Assembly (NCBI GenBank): GCA_018826295.1
Contig: JAHJZX010000064.1
Coordinates: 1 to 49,247 of the forward strand
Source of the DNA: Gammaproteobacteria bacterium
GTDB lineage: Bacteria; Pseudomonadota; Gammaproteobacteria; Enterobacterales; Alteromonadaceae
Direction of reading: 5' to 3'
Length of the DNA stretch: 49,247 bases
Every line of letters begins with the position of its first letter. The first letter of the stretch is position 1. The notes under the pieces are model-generated. The model saw only the letters and a program-made list of their open reading frames with translations. It did not search any database and was not told the origin of the DNA. A program made the position numbers and the translations under genes. Shown here in pieces: positions 8,872 through 19,053 of the stretch.

Positions 8872-9045
8872 GCCTTGGCAAGTCAGCGCAGAAAAAAGCA
8901 GCATAATTTGATTAACTGTACATAAAAACAGGGCTGTTTGATGTCGCTTTTGATCTAACTCCACTTTTTCCCACCAAAATCATCATCTTTGCTGCAGCGC
9001 TTATTTTTACTGTGATCGCAATCGATCAATCGCTCTGTTTTTACC

Positions 9046-9075
9046 TTGACATTGGTCAAACCTGCACCCTAAACT
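9046..9075 (+). promoter_or_regulatory. dcw cluster promoter (Pmra)
   Basis: A perfect -35 TTGACA (9046-9051) and a -10-like TAAACT (9070-9075) are 18 bp apart. Transcription would start near 9082, at the MraZ boxes and about 80 bp before mraZ. This is the only strong promoter seen ahead of the dcw genes. Confidence 0.75.
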
Positions 9076-9084
9076 GTATCGTTG

Positions 9085-9109
9085 TGGGGATTTGTGGGTA
9101 AAAGTGGAT
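9085..9109 (+). promoter_or_regulatory. MraZ-binding repeats
   Basis: Three TGGGN-type boxes, TGGGG (9085-9089), TGGGT (9095-9099) and TGGAT (9105-9109), repeat at exactly 10-bp spacing just downstream of the promoter. This is the arrangement known for autorepression by MraZ in E. coli. The third box has one mismatch (A in place of the third G). Confidence 0.8.
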
Positions 9110-9160
9110 CATTTAGGCTTATCCGCAATAAAAGCTAAAAATTTATCGTACAGGAAGCTT

Positions 9161-9625
9161 ATGTTTCGTGGCTCATTTACGTTGACTCTGGACGAGAAAG
9201 GACGGTTAGCGCTACCGGCGCGCTACCGCGAATTTCTGCTGTCTGATTGTCAGGGCCACCTGATTTGCACCATCGATTTGCACGACCCCTGTTTATTGTT
9301 ATATCCGCTGGCTGAGTGGGAAGAAATAGAAGAAAAACTAAAACGCTTATCCAGTTTAAACCCGCAGGAACGCCGTTTACAGCGCGTACTGCTGGGCAAC
9401 GCGACTGACTGTGACATGGACAAAAGCGGCCGTATTTTGCTGCCGGCTCCACTTCGCCAGCATGCCGGCCTGAGTAAAGGCATCCGGCTGGTAGGTCAGT
9501 TAAACAAATTTGAAATCTGGGACGAAAGCGCCTGGCATGACCGCCTTTCAGCTGATATTGCGCTGGAACAGGCACAGGCCGGCGATGTCGAATTATCAGA
9601 ACGTTTACAGGACTTTGCACTGTAA
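9161..9625 (+). CDS. mraZ: Transcriptional regulator MraZ
   Basis: A 154-residue DNA-binding protein with two tandem AbrB/MraZ-like beta domains (about 5-50 and 75-120; [16 protein letters not shown] and [16 protein letters not shown] each carry the DxxGR-hxLP motif). It represses its own promoter and the dcw genes. The start at 9161 is set by AGGAAG at 9152-9157 and by the conserved MFRGS N-terminus; an in-frame ATG at 9092 would lie inside the operator. First gene of the dcw operon; rsmH begins 1 bp after its stop. Confidence 0.97.
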   Translation: MFRGSFTLTLDEKGRLALPARYREFLLSDCQGHLICTIDLHDPCLLLYPLAEWEEIEEKLKRLSSLNPQERRLQRVLLGNATDCDMDKSGRILLPAPLRQHAGLSKGIRLVGQLNKFEIWDESAWHDRLSADIALEQAQAGDVELSERLQDFAL

Positions 9626-9626
9626 C

Positions 9627-10571
9627 ATGAATACACCGGCTCATATTTCTGTCCTGTTGCAAGAAACACTGGACGGATTAGCACTAAAGCCCGACGGTTG
9701 CTACCTCGACGGTACCTTTGGCCGTGGCGGACACAGCCGGGCCATATTGGCACAACTTGGCCCCACTGGCCGCCTGTATGCTATAGACCGAGATCCTGCC
9801 GCGATTGCTGCCGCCGCCCCACTGGCCAGCGATCCGCGTTTTCATATCACCCACAGCCCCTTTGCCGCCCTGGCAACCATAGCGCAACAGCAACAAATCA
9901 GCGGTGCGCTGGATGGCATACTGCTTGACCTTGGCGTGTCGTCACCCCAGTTAGATGACGCCGATCGCGGCTTCAGTTTTATGCGTGACGGCCCGCTGGA
10001 TATGCGTATGGACCCCAGTTCGGGTATCAGCGCTGCTGACTGGCTGGCGCATGCCGATGTAGAAGACATCAGTTTTGTACTGCGTGAATACGGCGAAGAA
10101 AAGTTTGCCTGGCGTATCGCACAGGCCATCGTTGCCGCCCGTGCAGAAACCGTGATTACGCGTACGTCACAGCTGGCAGCATTAATTAGTGCCAGCGTGC
10201 CCAAGAGTAACAAAGAGAAAAAACATCCGGCCACGCGCAGTTTTCAGGCCATTCGTATTTACATTAACAGCGAGCTGGAACAAGTTAATCAGGCACTACA
10301 GGCTGCGCTGGCGGTACTGAAGCCGGGCGGACGTCTGGTGGTGATAAGCTTTCACTCGCTGGAAGACAGGCTGGTAAAGCAGTTTATGCGCCGTCATGCC
10401 AAAGGCGAGCCGGTACCGCGTGGTATACCGCTGACCCAGGCGCAGCTGGCGCAGCGCACTGATTTAAAGCTGATTGGTAAAGCCATAATGCCGTCAGAGC
10501 AAGAGCTGCAGCATAACCCGCGGGCGCGCAGTGCCGTGTTACGCATAGCGGAGAAGCAGCGCCATGAATAA
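9627..10571 (+). CDS. rsmH: 16S rRNA (cytosine(1402)-N(4))-methyltransferase
   Basis: A 314-residue SAM-dependent enzyme (MraW) that methylates C1402 of 16S rRNA in the decoding centre. Motifs include the SAM-binding [10 protein letters not shown] (28-37), [27 protein letters not shown] and the catalytic-region [10 protein letters not shown]. Length matches the E. coli enzyme. The start at 9627 follows the mraZ stop by one base. The gene overlaps ftsL by 8 bp, indicating translational coupling. Confidence 0.97.
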   Translation: MNTPAHISVLLQETLDGLALKPDGCYLDGTFGRGGHSRAILAQLGPTGRLYAIDRDPAAIAAAAPLASDPRFHITHSPFAALATIAQQQQISGALDGILLDLGVSSPQLDDADRGFSFMRDGPLDMRMDPSSGISAADWLAHADVEDISFVLREYGEEKFAWRIAQAIVAARAETVITRTSQLAALISASVPKSNKEKKHPATRSFQAIRIYINSELEQVNQALQAALAVLKPGGRLVVISFHSLEDRLVKQFMRRHAKGEPVPRGIPLTQAQLAQRTDLKLIGKAIMPSEQELQHNPRARSAVLRIAEKQRHE

Positions 10572-10872
10572 TATCAGCCTGCACCGTTTAATCGCCCGTG
10601 ACTGGCGTGCCGCTAAGTGGCCGGCATTGTTGTTACTGGCCTGCATAGTGTCCGCCCTGGCAGTGGTGCATTTTGCTCATTTAAACCGGCAAACAACCAT
10701 AGCGCAGGATGTGTTGTATCAACAGCGCGACCAGTTAGATATTGAGTGGCGTAATTTGCTGCTGGAACAGCGGGCACTGGCAGAGCACAGCCGGGTAGAA
10801 GACATCGCCCGCAACCGGTTGCAAATGGTGCGTCCGGCTGGCGAGCGCGACATAGCGGTAACAGTGCCATGA
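10564..10872 (+). CDS. ftsL: Cell division protein FtsL
   Basis: A small bitopic inner-membrane protein of 102 residues. It has a short basic cytoplasmic tail (1-17, with RDWRAAKW), one membrane helix (about 19-40), and a periplasmic heptad-rich segment (about 42-85) that would form the coiled coil with FtsB and bind FtsQ in the divisome. The sequence is poorly conserved, so identity rests on size, topology, the VARN-like [14 protein letters not shown] segment and its position between rsmH and ftsI. It overlaps both neighbours (8 bp upstream; ATGA with ftsI). Confidence 0.93.
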   Translation: MNNISLHRLIARDWRAAKWPALLLLACIVSALAVVHFAHLNRQTTIAQDVLYQQRDQLDIEWRNLLLEQRALAEHSRVEDIARNRLQMVRPAGERDIAVTVP

Positions 10873-12620
10873 CCAGCAATAAGCCCAAACGTCAGGCCAA
10901 AGCCAGAACAGTGCCATCAGTGCTGGGCTGGCGTTTTGCATTTGTGATGTTAAGCCTAAGTGCAGTATTTGCTGCTCTGATGGTGCGGGCTGCCTGGTTA
11001 CAGGTTATTGAACCCGACATGCTGGTGAGTCAGGGCGATGCCCGTTCGCTGCGCGTTGAAGCCGATGCCGTGCTGCGCGGCATGATTTCAGACCGCAACG
11101 GTGAAGAGCTGGCAGTCAGTATTCCGGTTGAGGCAATCTGGGCCGATCCTAAGGTGGTGCTGGAGCGTCATGCCGCCGCTGATGAGCGACGCTGGCATGC
11201 ACTGGCGGATATTTTGCAGCTTAGCCCGACGCAATTATTGCAACGAATTGGCGATAACCCGCAGCGGCGTTTTGTCTATCTGCAGCGCCAGGTTAACCCG
11301 GCCGTGGTTAACTATGTTAAGCAATTAAAAGTGCCGGGTATTTATTTTCGGCAGGAATCCCGCCGCTACTATCCGGCCGGCGAAGTGACCGCCCAACTGC
11401 TGGGCTTTACCAATGTTGATGATGTTGGTGTAGAGGGTATTGAAAAACGCTTTGATGACTTACTTACCGGTACAGCCGGCCGTAAGGTATTTCGTAAAGA
11501 CGCCAAAGGCCGCGAAATTGAAGTGCTGGAGCGTTTTCAGGCGCAGCAGCCGGGTAACCTGCAGCTTAGTATTGATCAGCGTATTCAGGCCGTTACCTAC
11601 CGTGAACTGAAAAAGGCCGTATTGTCACACGGGGCTACATCCGGCTCTGCCGTGGTGGTAGATGTGCATAGCGGTGAAGTGCTGGCGATGGTTAACAGCC
11701 CGTCGTTTAATCCGAATAACCGTGGCAACGCCCCGGCATATTTGTTTCGCAACCGCGCTATTACCGATACTTTTGAGCCGGGTTCAACCATGAAACCGTT
11801 GGCGGTATTAAGTGCACTGGAATTTGGCACGGCTAATCTGGCCAGTAAAGTGGATACCTATCCGGGCTATATGCGGGTTGGTGGCAGCTGGGTGCGGGAT
11901 GCAATCAACTACAACACTCTGGATTTAACCGGCATTATTCAGAAATCCAGCAATATCGGCGTCAGTAAACTGGTGCTGGATATGCCAATAGAACATGTAA
12001 TCAGCCTGTACGCCAATATGGGGCTGGGCAGCGATACCGGCCTGGGGCTGAATGGTGAAAGCAGCGGTATGTTAAGCCACCGCCGGCGCTGGTCAGATCA
12101 TGAGCGCGCTACCTTATCATTTGGTTACGGCCTGTCTGCCACAGCGGCGCAACTGGCAAGGGTATATGCCACTATGGCCAATGGTGGTGTCAGCCGGCCA
12201 CTGAGTATCGTTAAAACGACCGACATCTATCCGGGTGAGCAGGTACTGGCTCCAGAGCATGCTGCTGCCATGCTGCGGATGATGGAGGCGAATATTATGC
12301 CGGGCGGCACGGCCACCCGGGCACAGGTTAAAGGTTATCGCGTTGGTGGAAAAACGGGTACTGCGCGCAAGGCTATAGTGGGTGGCTATGGCGAAGATTA
12401 TGTAGCGTCTTTTGCCGGTGTCGGGCCAATATCCAACCCGCGTCTGGCCTGTGTGGTAGTGATTAATGAACCTGCGGGTGATTTTTACCATGGTGGTGAA
12501 ATAGCGGCGCCGGTATTTGCCAATATTATGAGTGCAACTATGCAGCTACTGAACCTGACGCCGGATGCGGCAGATCAGGCCAGGCTGTCTGCTATTGGTG
12601 GAGGCCGGCATGACGGTTAA
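10869..12620 (+). CDS. ftsI: Septal peptidoglycan transpeptidase FtsI (PBP3)
   Basis: A 583-residue class B penicillin-binding protein that cross-links septal peptidoglycan with FtsW. A cytoplasmic tail and single membrane anchor (about 20-42) precede the pedestal domain and the transpeptidase domain. Active-site motifs are visible: S306-T-M-K309, S360-S-N362 and K495-T-G497. These lie within one to three residues of E. coli positions. The stop overlaps the start of murE by 11 bp. Confidence 0.97.
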   Translation: MTSNKPKRQAKARTVPSVLGWRFAFVMLSLSAVFAALMVRAAWLQVIEPDMLVSQGDARSLRVEADAVLRGMISDRNGEELAVSIPVEAIWADPKVVLERHAAADERRWHALADILQLSPTQLLQRIGDNPQRRFVYLQRQVNPAVVNYVKQLKVPGIYFRQESRRYYPAGEVTAQLLGFTNVDDVGVEGIEKRFDDLLTGTAGRKVFRKDAKGREIEVLERFQAQQPGNLQLSIDQRIQAVTYRELKKAVLSHGATSGSAVVVDVHSGEVLAMVNSPSFNPNNRGNAPAYLFRNRAITDTFEPGSTMKPLAVLSALEFGTANLASKVDTYPGYMRVGGSWVRDAINYNTLDLTGIIQKSSNIGVSKLVLDMPIEHVISLYANMGLGSDTGLGLNGESSGMLSHRRRWSDHERATLSFGYGLSATAAQLARVYATMANGGVSRPLSIVKTTDIYPGEQVLAPEHAAAMLRMMEANIMPGGTATRAQVKGYRVGGKTGTARKAIVGGYGEDYVASFAGVGPISNPRLACVVVINEPAGDFYHGGEIAAPVFANIMSATMQLLNLTPDAADQARLSAIGGGRHDG

Positions 12621-14067
12621 CAGTAAAAGCTGGTTGGCACTGTATGCCAGCAAGGTGCCGGAAACAACCTTAACCGGTTTACAACTGGACAGCCGTAAAG
12701 TAGGGCCCGGCCAGGTGTTTTTAGCATTGCCTGGAGTAAATCAGCATGGCAAAGCCTTTATTGCTCAGGCGCTGGCACAGGGTGCCGCGCTGGTACTAAC
12801 CAATGAAGGCCACTACGACGATGAACGGGTAGTGGTGTTGCCGGAGCTACAGCAATTATTACCGGCGCTGGCCGCCGGCTTTTATAACAAACCCGCACGT
12901 CAGCTGCAAATGGCGGCAGTAACCGGCACTAATGGTAAATCCAGCACCAGTTTCTTTATCAGCCAGCTGGCCAGCCTGCTCGGCCATAAAGCCAGCGTTG
13001 TCGGCACGCTGGGCTATGGTGAAATTGGTGCACTTACGCCGCTGCCGAACACCACACCGCATTATGTTGATTTGCAGCGCATACTGGCCGGTTTTGTCAG
13101 TGATGGCGTAGCCGTTACCGCTATGGAAGTCTCGTCGCATGCTCTGGTACAACAACGTGTAGCGGGTATGTTGTTTGACGTTGCTGTCTTCACTAACCTG
13201 ACACGGGATCACCTGGACTATCACGGCTCTATGGCAGAGTACGGTGCAGCTAAGGCGCAGCTATTCACGCCACAATTTAGCCGGGCAGCGGTAATTAATT
13301 TGTCTGATGAATTTGGCCGTAAACTGGCAGAGCGCAGTGAACTGCCGCTATGGGTGTACGGCAGGATGGAAGACTGCCGTGGTTTTAGCCGCTACCTGGG
13401 GTATTCCGGAGTTAGCGCCGGGCCAGACGGTTATCAGTTAACGCTGCATAGTCCGCAAGGCGACTACCGGGTAAGTTTGCCATTGCTCGGTGAGTTTAAT
13501 ATTCAAAATGTGCTGGCCGCAGTCAGCGCTATGTTGGTTCTGGGTTATGCACTGGCCGATGTACTGACGGTGCTGAACCAACTCAGTACCGTACCTGGCC
13601 GGATGGAGCTGTTTCATTTTCCACAACGCTTTAGTGCGGTTATCGACTACGCTCATACGCCGGACGCTTTACAGTTGGCGCTGCAAGCGCTGCGGGCACA
13701 TTGCCCGGGCCGGCTTTGGTGTGTATTTGGCTGTGGTGGTGACCGCGACCGCGGTAAAAGACCGATTATGGGCCAACTGGCTGAGCTGACCGCTGACCAT
13801 GTGATTATCACCGCCGATAATCCGCGTAGTGAAGACGTGTTAACTATATGCAATGACATTGCCGCCGGCATGAGCCCGGACGCAGCCTATCAAATTGAAC
13901 CTGATCGCAAAGCCGCGATTAAGCTGGCTTTATCCAGTGCTCAGGCCGGTGATGTGGTGTTAATAGCCGGCAAAGGGCACGAAACAGTACAGATAATTGG
14001 CACCGAACAGCGACAGTACGATGAGCGGGCCTATCTTCGTCAACTGGTTACGGAGATGTCAGTATGA
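12610..14067 (+). CDS. murE: UDP-MurNAc-L-Ala-D-Glu:meso-DAP ligase
   Basis: A 485-residue ATP-dependent Mur ligase that adds meso-diaminopimelate to the wall precursor. It has an N-terminal UDP-binding domain, the P-loop GTNGKSS (106-112), a central domain with the HYVDL/TRDHLDYH signatures, and the DNPR motif (403-406), which marks meso-DAP rather than lysine specificity. The start at 12610 is chosen for GGAGG about 9 bp upstream and the MTVNSK start. It overlaps murF (ATGA). Confidence 0.97.
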   Translation: MTVNSKSWLALYASKVPETTLTGLQLDSRKVGPGQVFLALPGVNQHGKAFIAQALAQGAALVLTNEGHYDDERVVVLPELQQLLPALAAGFYNKPARQLQMAAVTGTNGKSSTSFFISQLASLLGHKASVVGTLGYGEIGALTPLPNTTPHYVDLQRILAGFVSDGVAVTAMEVSSHALVQQRVAGMLFDVAVFTNLTRDHLDYHGSMAEYGAAKAQLFTPQFSRAAVINLSDEFGRKLAERSELPLWVYGRMEDCRGFSRYLGYSGVSAGPDGYQLTLHSPQGDYRVSLPLLGEFNIQNVLAAVSAMLVLGYALADVLTVLNQLSTVPGRMELFHFPQRFSAVIDYAHTPDALQLALQALRAHCPGRLWCVFGCGGDRDRGKRPIMGQLAELTADHVIITADNPRSEDVLTICNDIAAGMSPDAAYQIEPDRKAAIKLALSSAQAGDVVLIAGKGHETVQIIGTEQRQYDERAYLRQLVTEMSV

Positions 14068-15440
14068 TTAATTTAACCTGTAGTGATATTTGCCGTCTGC
14101 TGGGCGCAGTAATGACCGGGCCAGATGTTGAAATAAGTGCAGTCAGCACAGACAGCCGCAGTATTAGCGCCGGCGCCTTGTTTATTGCGCTGAAAGGGCC
14201 AAATTTCGATGGTGCTCAGTTTGCGGCTGAGGTCGTAGCCAAAGGTGCATCCGCCTTAGTATTGCAACATCCGGTTGACGAGGCGGTAACGCAAATTATA
14301 GTGCCGGACACCCGATTGGCGTTGGGCCAGCTGGCCGCCGAGGTTAAACGGCGCCTGGCACCGAAGACGGTTGCGGTAACAGGTAGTGCCGGTAAAACCA
14401 CCGTTAAAGAAATGATGGCAGCTATTTTAAACCGTCGTGGTGAAGTGCTGGCTACCCAGGGTAACTTTAATAATGACATAGGCGTGCCGTTGACCATGCT
14501 GCGCCTGACCGCCAGGCACCGCTATGCGGTACTGGAGCTGGGGGCGAATCATCAGGGTGAAATTGCTTATACCACGTCGCTGGCGTTACCGCAGGTAGCC
14601 ATTATCACCAATGTGGCACCGTCACACCTGGAAGGCTTTGGCGATGTATACGGTGTAGCGCGCGCCAAGGGTGAAATATTCAATGGCTTACCTGATAACG
14701 GCGTCGCCATTATACCGGCTGACAGCGAATACCGTGATTACTGGTTGCGCCGTTTAGACGGCAAGCAAGTTATACAGTTTTCCTCAGCGCACGCTGCCGA
14801 TTATCATGCCACCGACATTGCGCTGGACGAGCAGGGCTGCGCCGGTTTTGAACTGAATTGTGCCAGTGGCCGGCGTTTTATTCAGTTGACCATTCCGGGC
14901 AAACACAACGTCAGTAACGCACTGGCCGCCGCGGCTGCCTGTATCGCACTGGGTGCCAGCCTGGAAGACGTGCAGCTTGGTTTGTCGCAGATGCAGCCGG
15001 TGAAAGGCCGTACTAATGTGAAGCGGCTTAGCCCGGCCGTCAGGTTAATTGATGATTCTTACAATGCCAATGTCGAGTCGGTAAAGGCTGCCATTGACCT
15101 GTTGGCTTCTTATAACGGCTATAGAGTGTTGCTGCTGGGTGACATGGCTGAACTGGGCGAAAACGCCCGCTTATACCACGAAGAGATAGGTTTATACGCG
15201 AAACAATCCGGTATTAATCTGTTGTTCACCCTTGGCGTGTTATCACAGAGCGCCAGTGACTTGTTCAATGGACAAGGGGCACATTTCAGTTCACGTCAGG
15301 CGCTAATGCAACGTCTGATGCCGATAGTGTCAGAGCAGCAGGATGTCACCCTACTAGTGAAAGGCTCGCGTAGCGCGAAAATGGAATTGGTTGTGCAGGA
15401 CTTGCTAGAAAGATGTCAGCAGGAGAATAGCCCATGCTAG
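14064..15440 (+). CDS. murF: UDP-MurNAc-tripeptide--D-Ala-D-Ala ligase
   Basis: A 458-residue Mur ligase that adds D-Ala-D-Ala to complete the UDP-MurNAc pentapeptide. Motifs include [16 protein letters not shown] in the N-terminal domain, P-loop GSAGKTT (107-113), [15 protein letters not shown], and [13 protein letters not shown] near the C-terminal domain. Overlaps murE by 4 bp and mraY by 7 bp. Confidence 0.97.
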   Translation: MINLTCSDICRLLGAVMTGPDVEISAVSTDSRSISAGALFIALKGPNFDGAQFAAEVVAKGASALVLQHPVDEAVTQIIVPDTRLALGQLAAEVKRRLAPKTVAVTGSAGKTTVKEMMAAILNRRGEVLATQGNFNNDIGVPLTMLRLTARHRYAVLELGANHQGEIAYTTSLALPQVAIITNVAPSHLEGFGDVYGVARAKGEIFNGLPDNGVAIIPADSEYRDYWLRRLDGKQVIQFSSAHAADYHATDIALDEQGCAGFELNCASGRRFIQLTIPGKHNVSNALAAAAACIALGASLEDVQLGLSQMQPVKGRTNVKRLSPAVRLIDDSYNANVESVKAAIDLLASYNGYRVLLLGDMAELGENARLYHEEIGLYAKQSGINLLFTLGVLSQSASDLFNGQGAHFSSRQALMQRLMPIVSEQQDVTLLVKGSRSAKMELVVQDLLERCQQENSPC

Positions 15441-16516
15441 TTTGGTTAGCCGAGTATTTGACGCAATACTTCAGCTTTTTTAATGTATTCAGTTATCTGA
15501 CGTTTCGCTCTATTCTGGGCATTTTAACGTCTTTATTGCTTAGCCTATATCTGGGGCCAAAATTGATCGCCCGGCTGCAGCGGATGCAGATAGGCCAGGT
15601 AGTGCGCGGTGACGGCCCGGAAAGTCATTTCTCTAAAAAAGGCACGCCCACCATGGGTGGCTTGCTTATTCTCGGCGCTGTTTTGGTTAGCACGCTGTTG
15701 TGGGCCAACCTGGAAAATAAATACGTTTGGGTTGTGTTATTTGTTTTAGTCAGCTTTGGCTGGATTGGATTTGTTGATGACTACCGTAAAGTGGTGCGCA
15801 AAGATCCGAAAGGCTTAATCGCGCGCTGGAAATATTTCTGGCAGTCGTTGTTTGCCATTATTACGGCGGCATTTTTGTATCTTACTGCCGAGCGGCCGGC
15901 TGAAACGGCTTTGCTGGTGCCTTTCCTGAAAGACGTTATGCCGCAGCTGGGCTTGCTGTTTCTGGCGCTGAGTTACTTTGTCATCGTTGGCACCAGCAAT
16001 GCGGTTAATCTGACCGATGGCCTGGACGGCCTGGCAATAGTGCCGACTATTATGGTTGCCGGTGCTTTTGCCATCATTGCTTATGTCAGCGGTAACGTGA
16101 ATTTCTCGGCCTATCTGAATATCCCTTACCTGCCACATGCCAGTGAGCTGGTGGTATTTCTGGCGGCACTGATTGGCGCCGGTTTGGGCTTCCTCTGGTT
16201 TAACACCTATCCGGCGCAGGTCTTTATGGGCGATGTTGGCTCACTGGCGCTGGGCGCTGTGCTGGGCGTAGTGGCCATATTGGTGCGGCAGGAAATCGTG
16301 CTGTTTATTATGGGCGGCATCTTTGTGATGGAAACCCTGTCGGTTATTTTGCAGGTTGGGTCGTACAAGTTGCGTGGCCAGCGCATTTTTCGCATGGCGC
16401 CAATTCATCATCATTACGAATTAAAAGGCTGGCCGGAGCCGCGCGTGATAGTGCGCTTCTGGATTTTATCCATCATTTTTGTGCTGGTGGGTTTAGCGAC
16501 CCTGAAACTGAGATAA
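15434..16516 (+). CDS. mraY: Phospho-MurNAc-pentapeptide-transferase
   Basis: A 360-residue polytopic inner-membrane enzyme (about ten helices) that transfers phospho-MurNAc-pentapeptide to undecaprenyl phosphate, forming lipid I. Catalytic and Mg signatures are visible: GTPTMGGLL, the aspartate pair in [18 protein letters not shown], and [14 protein letters not shown], with the periplasmic/cytoplasmic HHHYELKGW histidine cluster near the end. Length is identical to E. coli MraY. Overlaps murF; murD begins 3 bp after it. Confidence 0.98.
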   Translation: MLVWLAEYLTQYFSFFNVFSYLTFRSILGILTSLLLSLYLGPKLIARLQRMQIGQVVRGDGPESHFSKKGTPTMGGLLILGAVLVSTLLWANLENKYVWVVLFVLVSFGWIGFVDDYRKVVRKDPKGLIARWKYFWQSLFAIITAAFLYLTAERPAETALLVPFLKDVMPQLGLLFLALSYFVIVGTSNAVNLTDGLDGLAIVPTIMVAGAFAIIAYVSGNVNFSAYLNIPYLPHASELVVFLAALIGAGLGFLWFNTYPAQVFMGDVGSLALGAVLGVVAILVRQEIVLFIMGGIFVMETLSVILQVGSYKLRGQRIFRMAPIHHHYELKGWPEPRVIVRFWILSIIFVLVGLATLKLR

Positions 16517-16519
16517 GTT

Positions 16520-17845
16520 ATGACACTGAGTTTAACCAAAAAGCGCATTGCAGTCGTTGGGCTGGGCCTGTCAGGTCTGGCTACGGTGCGCTTTTTGCTG
16601 AACCAGGGCGTAAAACCGGTGTTGATGGACAGCCGCAGTAAACCGGCTGGCATAGAGCAGATTGCCGCCGAAAAAGTCGATGGTATTTATCTGGGGAAGC
16701 TGGACGCTAACCGACTGGCAAAAATGGACATTATTGTACTAAGTCCCGGTTTGTCGCCGCAGCATCCTGCGGTCCGCTTTGCTGTAGCGCAAGGCGCTGA
16801 ACTTATGGGTGATGTTGAGCTGTTTGCCCGTTTTAATACTAAAGCTGTAGTGGCTATCACCGGCTCTAATGGCAAATCTACCGTCACTAAGCTGGTCGAA
16901 GCCATGCTTAATGCCAGTGGTGTAAAAGCGCTGGCAGCAGGCAATATAGGACTGCCGGTGCTGGATGCCATTATGCAACCGGATATTGACGTTTACGTGC
17001 TGGAATTGTCCAGTTTTCAGCTTGATACACTGCATAATCTGCATAGCGTTGCCAGTACAGTGCTCAATGTCAGTGCCGATCATCTGGACCGTTATCACAC
17101 TATGGCGGCCTATACGGCGTCAAAACAGCGGGTTTATCAGCATACCGCACTGGCGGTGTTTAATCTGGATGATGCCGCCACTATGCCGCAGCAGGCAGAG
17201 CACAGCCTTGGCATTAAACTGGCCGACGCCGGCTATGGCATCTGCGATTACAGCGGCGAACGCTGGATAAAGGTCGCTGGTGAGCCGCTGCTTAGCGTGG
17301 CGCAGATGAGCCTGTTTGGTGCCCACAACGAATTTAATGCCCTGGTAGCCTGTGCGTTGGCGCTGGCTGCCGGTGCAAACCGCGACGGTTTGATTAAGGC
17401 CCTGACGACGTTTCAGTCGTTACCGCATCGTTGCACTCTGGTAGCAGAACACAAGGGTGTGCGCTGGATCAACGATTCTAAAGCAACTAATATCGGCGCC
17501 ACACTGGCCGCGATTGCCGGCTTAAAGCCAGGTGTCACGGGCCGGCTGATCCTGATTGCCGGCGGCGATGGCAAAGGCGCAGATATGTCTGAGCTGCAAA
17601 CAGTGCTGGACACTCAGGTCGATGCTCTGATCACTCTGGGGCAGGATGGCCCGGCCATAGCGGCGCTTAAACCAGATGCGGTGCAGGTAAAAACCTTGCA
17701 GGACGCAGTAAAAGCCGCAGCTAAACTGGCAAAGCACGGCGATATGGTGTTGTTGTCACCCGCCTGCGCCAGCCTGGATATGTTTAAAAGTTACAGTGAA
17801 CGCGGCGACCAGTTCAGCGCAGCCGTTAAGGCGGAGGTGCTATGA
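16520..17845 (+). CDS. murD: UDP-MurNAc-L-Ala--D-Glu ligase
   Basis: A 441-residue Mur ligase that adds D-glutamate to UDP-MurNAc-L-Ala. It has an N-terminal Rossmann-like UDP-binding domain (AVVGLGLSGLAT, 11-22), P-loop GSNGKST (115-121), the NVSADHLDRYH signature and the C-terminal ligase domain (NDSKATNIGAT; LLSPACASLDMFKSYSERG). Overlaps ftsW by ATGA. Confidence 0.97.
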   Translation: MTLSLTKKRIAVVGLGLSGLATVRFLLNQGVKPVLMDSRSKPAGIEQIAAEKVDGIYLGKLDANRLAKMDIIVLSPGLSPQHPAVRFAVAQGAELMGDVELFARFNTKAVVAITGSNGKSTVTKLVEAMLNASGVKALAAGNIGLPVLDAIMQPDIDVYVLELSSFQLDTLHNLHSVASTVLNVSADHLDRYHTMAAYTASKQRVYQHTALAVFNLDDAATMPQQAEHSLGIKLADAGYGICDYSGERWIKVAGEPLLSVAQMSLFGAHNEFNALVACALALAAGANRDGLIKALTTFQSLPHRCTLVAEHKGVRWINDSKATNIGATLAAIAGLKPGVTGRLILIAGGDGKGADMSELQTVLDTQVDALITLGQDGPAIAALKPDAVQVKTLQDAVKAAAKLAKHGDMVLLSPACASLDMFKSYSERGDQFSAAVKAEVL

Positions 17846-19053
17846 AACAGCTGGCACTTAAGCTATTAAATCAGCCTTGGGCTAACCCGATGCAGCGCTT
17901 TAGCGACTGGTGGCGCTCTGAAGACGGCGCTGCCTACGACAAGCTTTTTGTTACTCTGCTGTTGTTGGTGCTGGCCATTGGTGTGGTCATGGTCACCAGT
18001 GCATCGGTACCGGTAGCGGCCAGGCTGTTTGATAATGAGCTGCATTTTACCATCCGCCATCTTATTTATCTGGCAATAGGTTTTTCTGCCGGGCTGATAG
18101 TATTAAACCTGCCGGTACAATGGTGGCATAACAACAACATGCTGCTGCTGTTGGCTGCGTTGGCCATGCTGGTAGCGGTACTACTATTTGGCCGCAATGT
18201 AAATGGCAGTACGCGTTGGCTGGCGCTGGGGCCGATAAATATTCAGGCCGCTGAGCCGGCTAAACTGTTTTTCTTCGTTTATCTGGCAAGCTATCTGGTA
18301 CGGCGGCACGAAGAAGTACGTGAAAACCTCAAAGGCTTCGTTAAGCCATTACTGGTGCTGTTTGCTTTTGCGGTATTGCTGTTAATGCAACCGGATTTAG
18401 GTACCGTCATCGTAATGTTTGCCACTGCGGTAGCTCTGCTGTTTTTAGCCGGTGCCCGTTTGTGGCAATTTTTTGGCCTGATCTTTACCGGCTTGTTGGC
18501 GATAGCTGTGTTGATCGTGTACAGCGAGTATCGCTGGAAGCGGGTAACGGCTTTTCTTGACCCCTGGGCCGACCCTTTTGGCAGTGGCTACCAGTTGACC
18601 CAGTCTCTGATGGCGTTTGGCCGTGGCGGTTGGTTTGGTCAGGGCCTGGGCAACAGTATTCAAAAACTGGAATACCTGCCCGAAGCGCATACCGATTTTA
18701 TTCTGGCCGTGATTGCTGAAGAAACCGGTTTTGCCGGTGTGGCAGTGCTGCTAAGCCTGTTATTTATGCTCGTGTACCGCGCGTTGTGGATTGGTCAGCA
18801 TGCACTGGCTAAACAAATGAGTTTTCACGGCTTCTTAGCGTACGCGATGGCTATCTGGATAGGTTTTCAGTCGGCCGTCAATATTGGTGTGGCTACCGGC
18901 GCTTTACCGACTAAGGGGTTAACACTGCCGTTTGTCAGCTCTGGTGGCAGCAGCCTGATCATTATGCTGATGGCTGCAGCTTTGTTGCTTCGCATCGACT
19001 TTGAAGTGCGTTTAAAAGGTAAACAGGCTATCAGCGGAGGCCGGCATGACTAA
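17842..19053 (+). CDS. ftsW: Septal SEDS peptidoglycan glycosyltransferase FtsW
   Basis: A 403-residue SEDS-family membrane enzyme that polymerises lipid II at the septum with FtsI. It has a cytoplasmic N-tail of about 35 residues, then about ten helices. Family signatures are present: NGSTRWLALGPINIQAAEPAK, the extracellular loop LPEAHTDFILAVIAEETG carrying the presumed catalytic Asp, and TKGLTLPFVSSGGSS near the end. It overlaps murD (4 bp) and murG (8 bp). Confidence 0.97.
   Translation: MKQLALKLLNQPWANPMQRFSDWWRSEDGAAYDKLFVTLLLLVLAIGVVMVTSASVPVAARLFDNELHFTIRHLIYLAIGFSAGLIVLNLPVQWWHNNNMLLLLAALAMLVAVLLFGRNVNGSTRWLALGPINIQAAEPAKLFFFVYLASYLVRRHEEVRENLKGFVKPLLVLFAFAVLLLMQPDLGTVIVMFATAVALLFLAGARLWQFFGLIFTGLLAIAVLIVYSEYRWKRVTAFLDPWADPFGSGYQLTQSLMAFGRGGWFGQGLGNSIQKLEYLPEAHTDFILAVIAEETGFAGVAVLLSLLFMLVYRALWIGQHALAKQMSFHGFLAYAMAIWIGFQSAVNIGVATGALPTKGLTLPFVSSGGSSLIIMLMAAALLLRIDFEVRLKGKQAISGGRHD

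Noticed and set aside
9011..9028. CRP-like TGTGA half-site upstream of mraZ
   Set aside because: The second half does not match TCACA; a single half-site is not enough.
9092..9160. Longer mraZ start at 9092
   Set aside because: It lies inside the MraZ boxes and lacks a ribosome site; the conserved MFRGS start at 9161 has AGGAAG.
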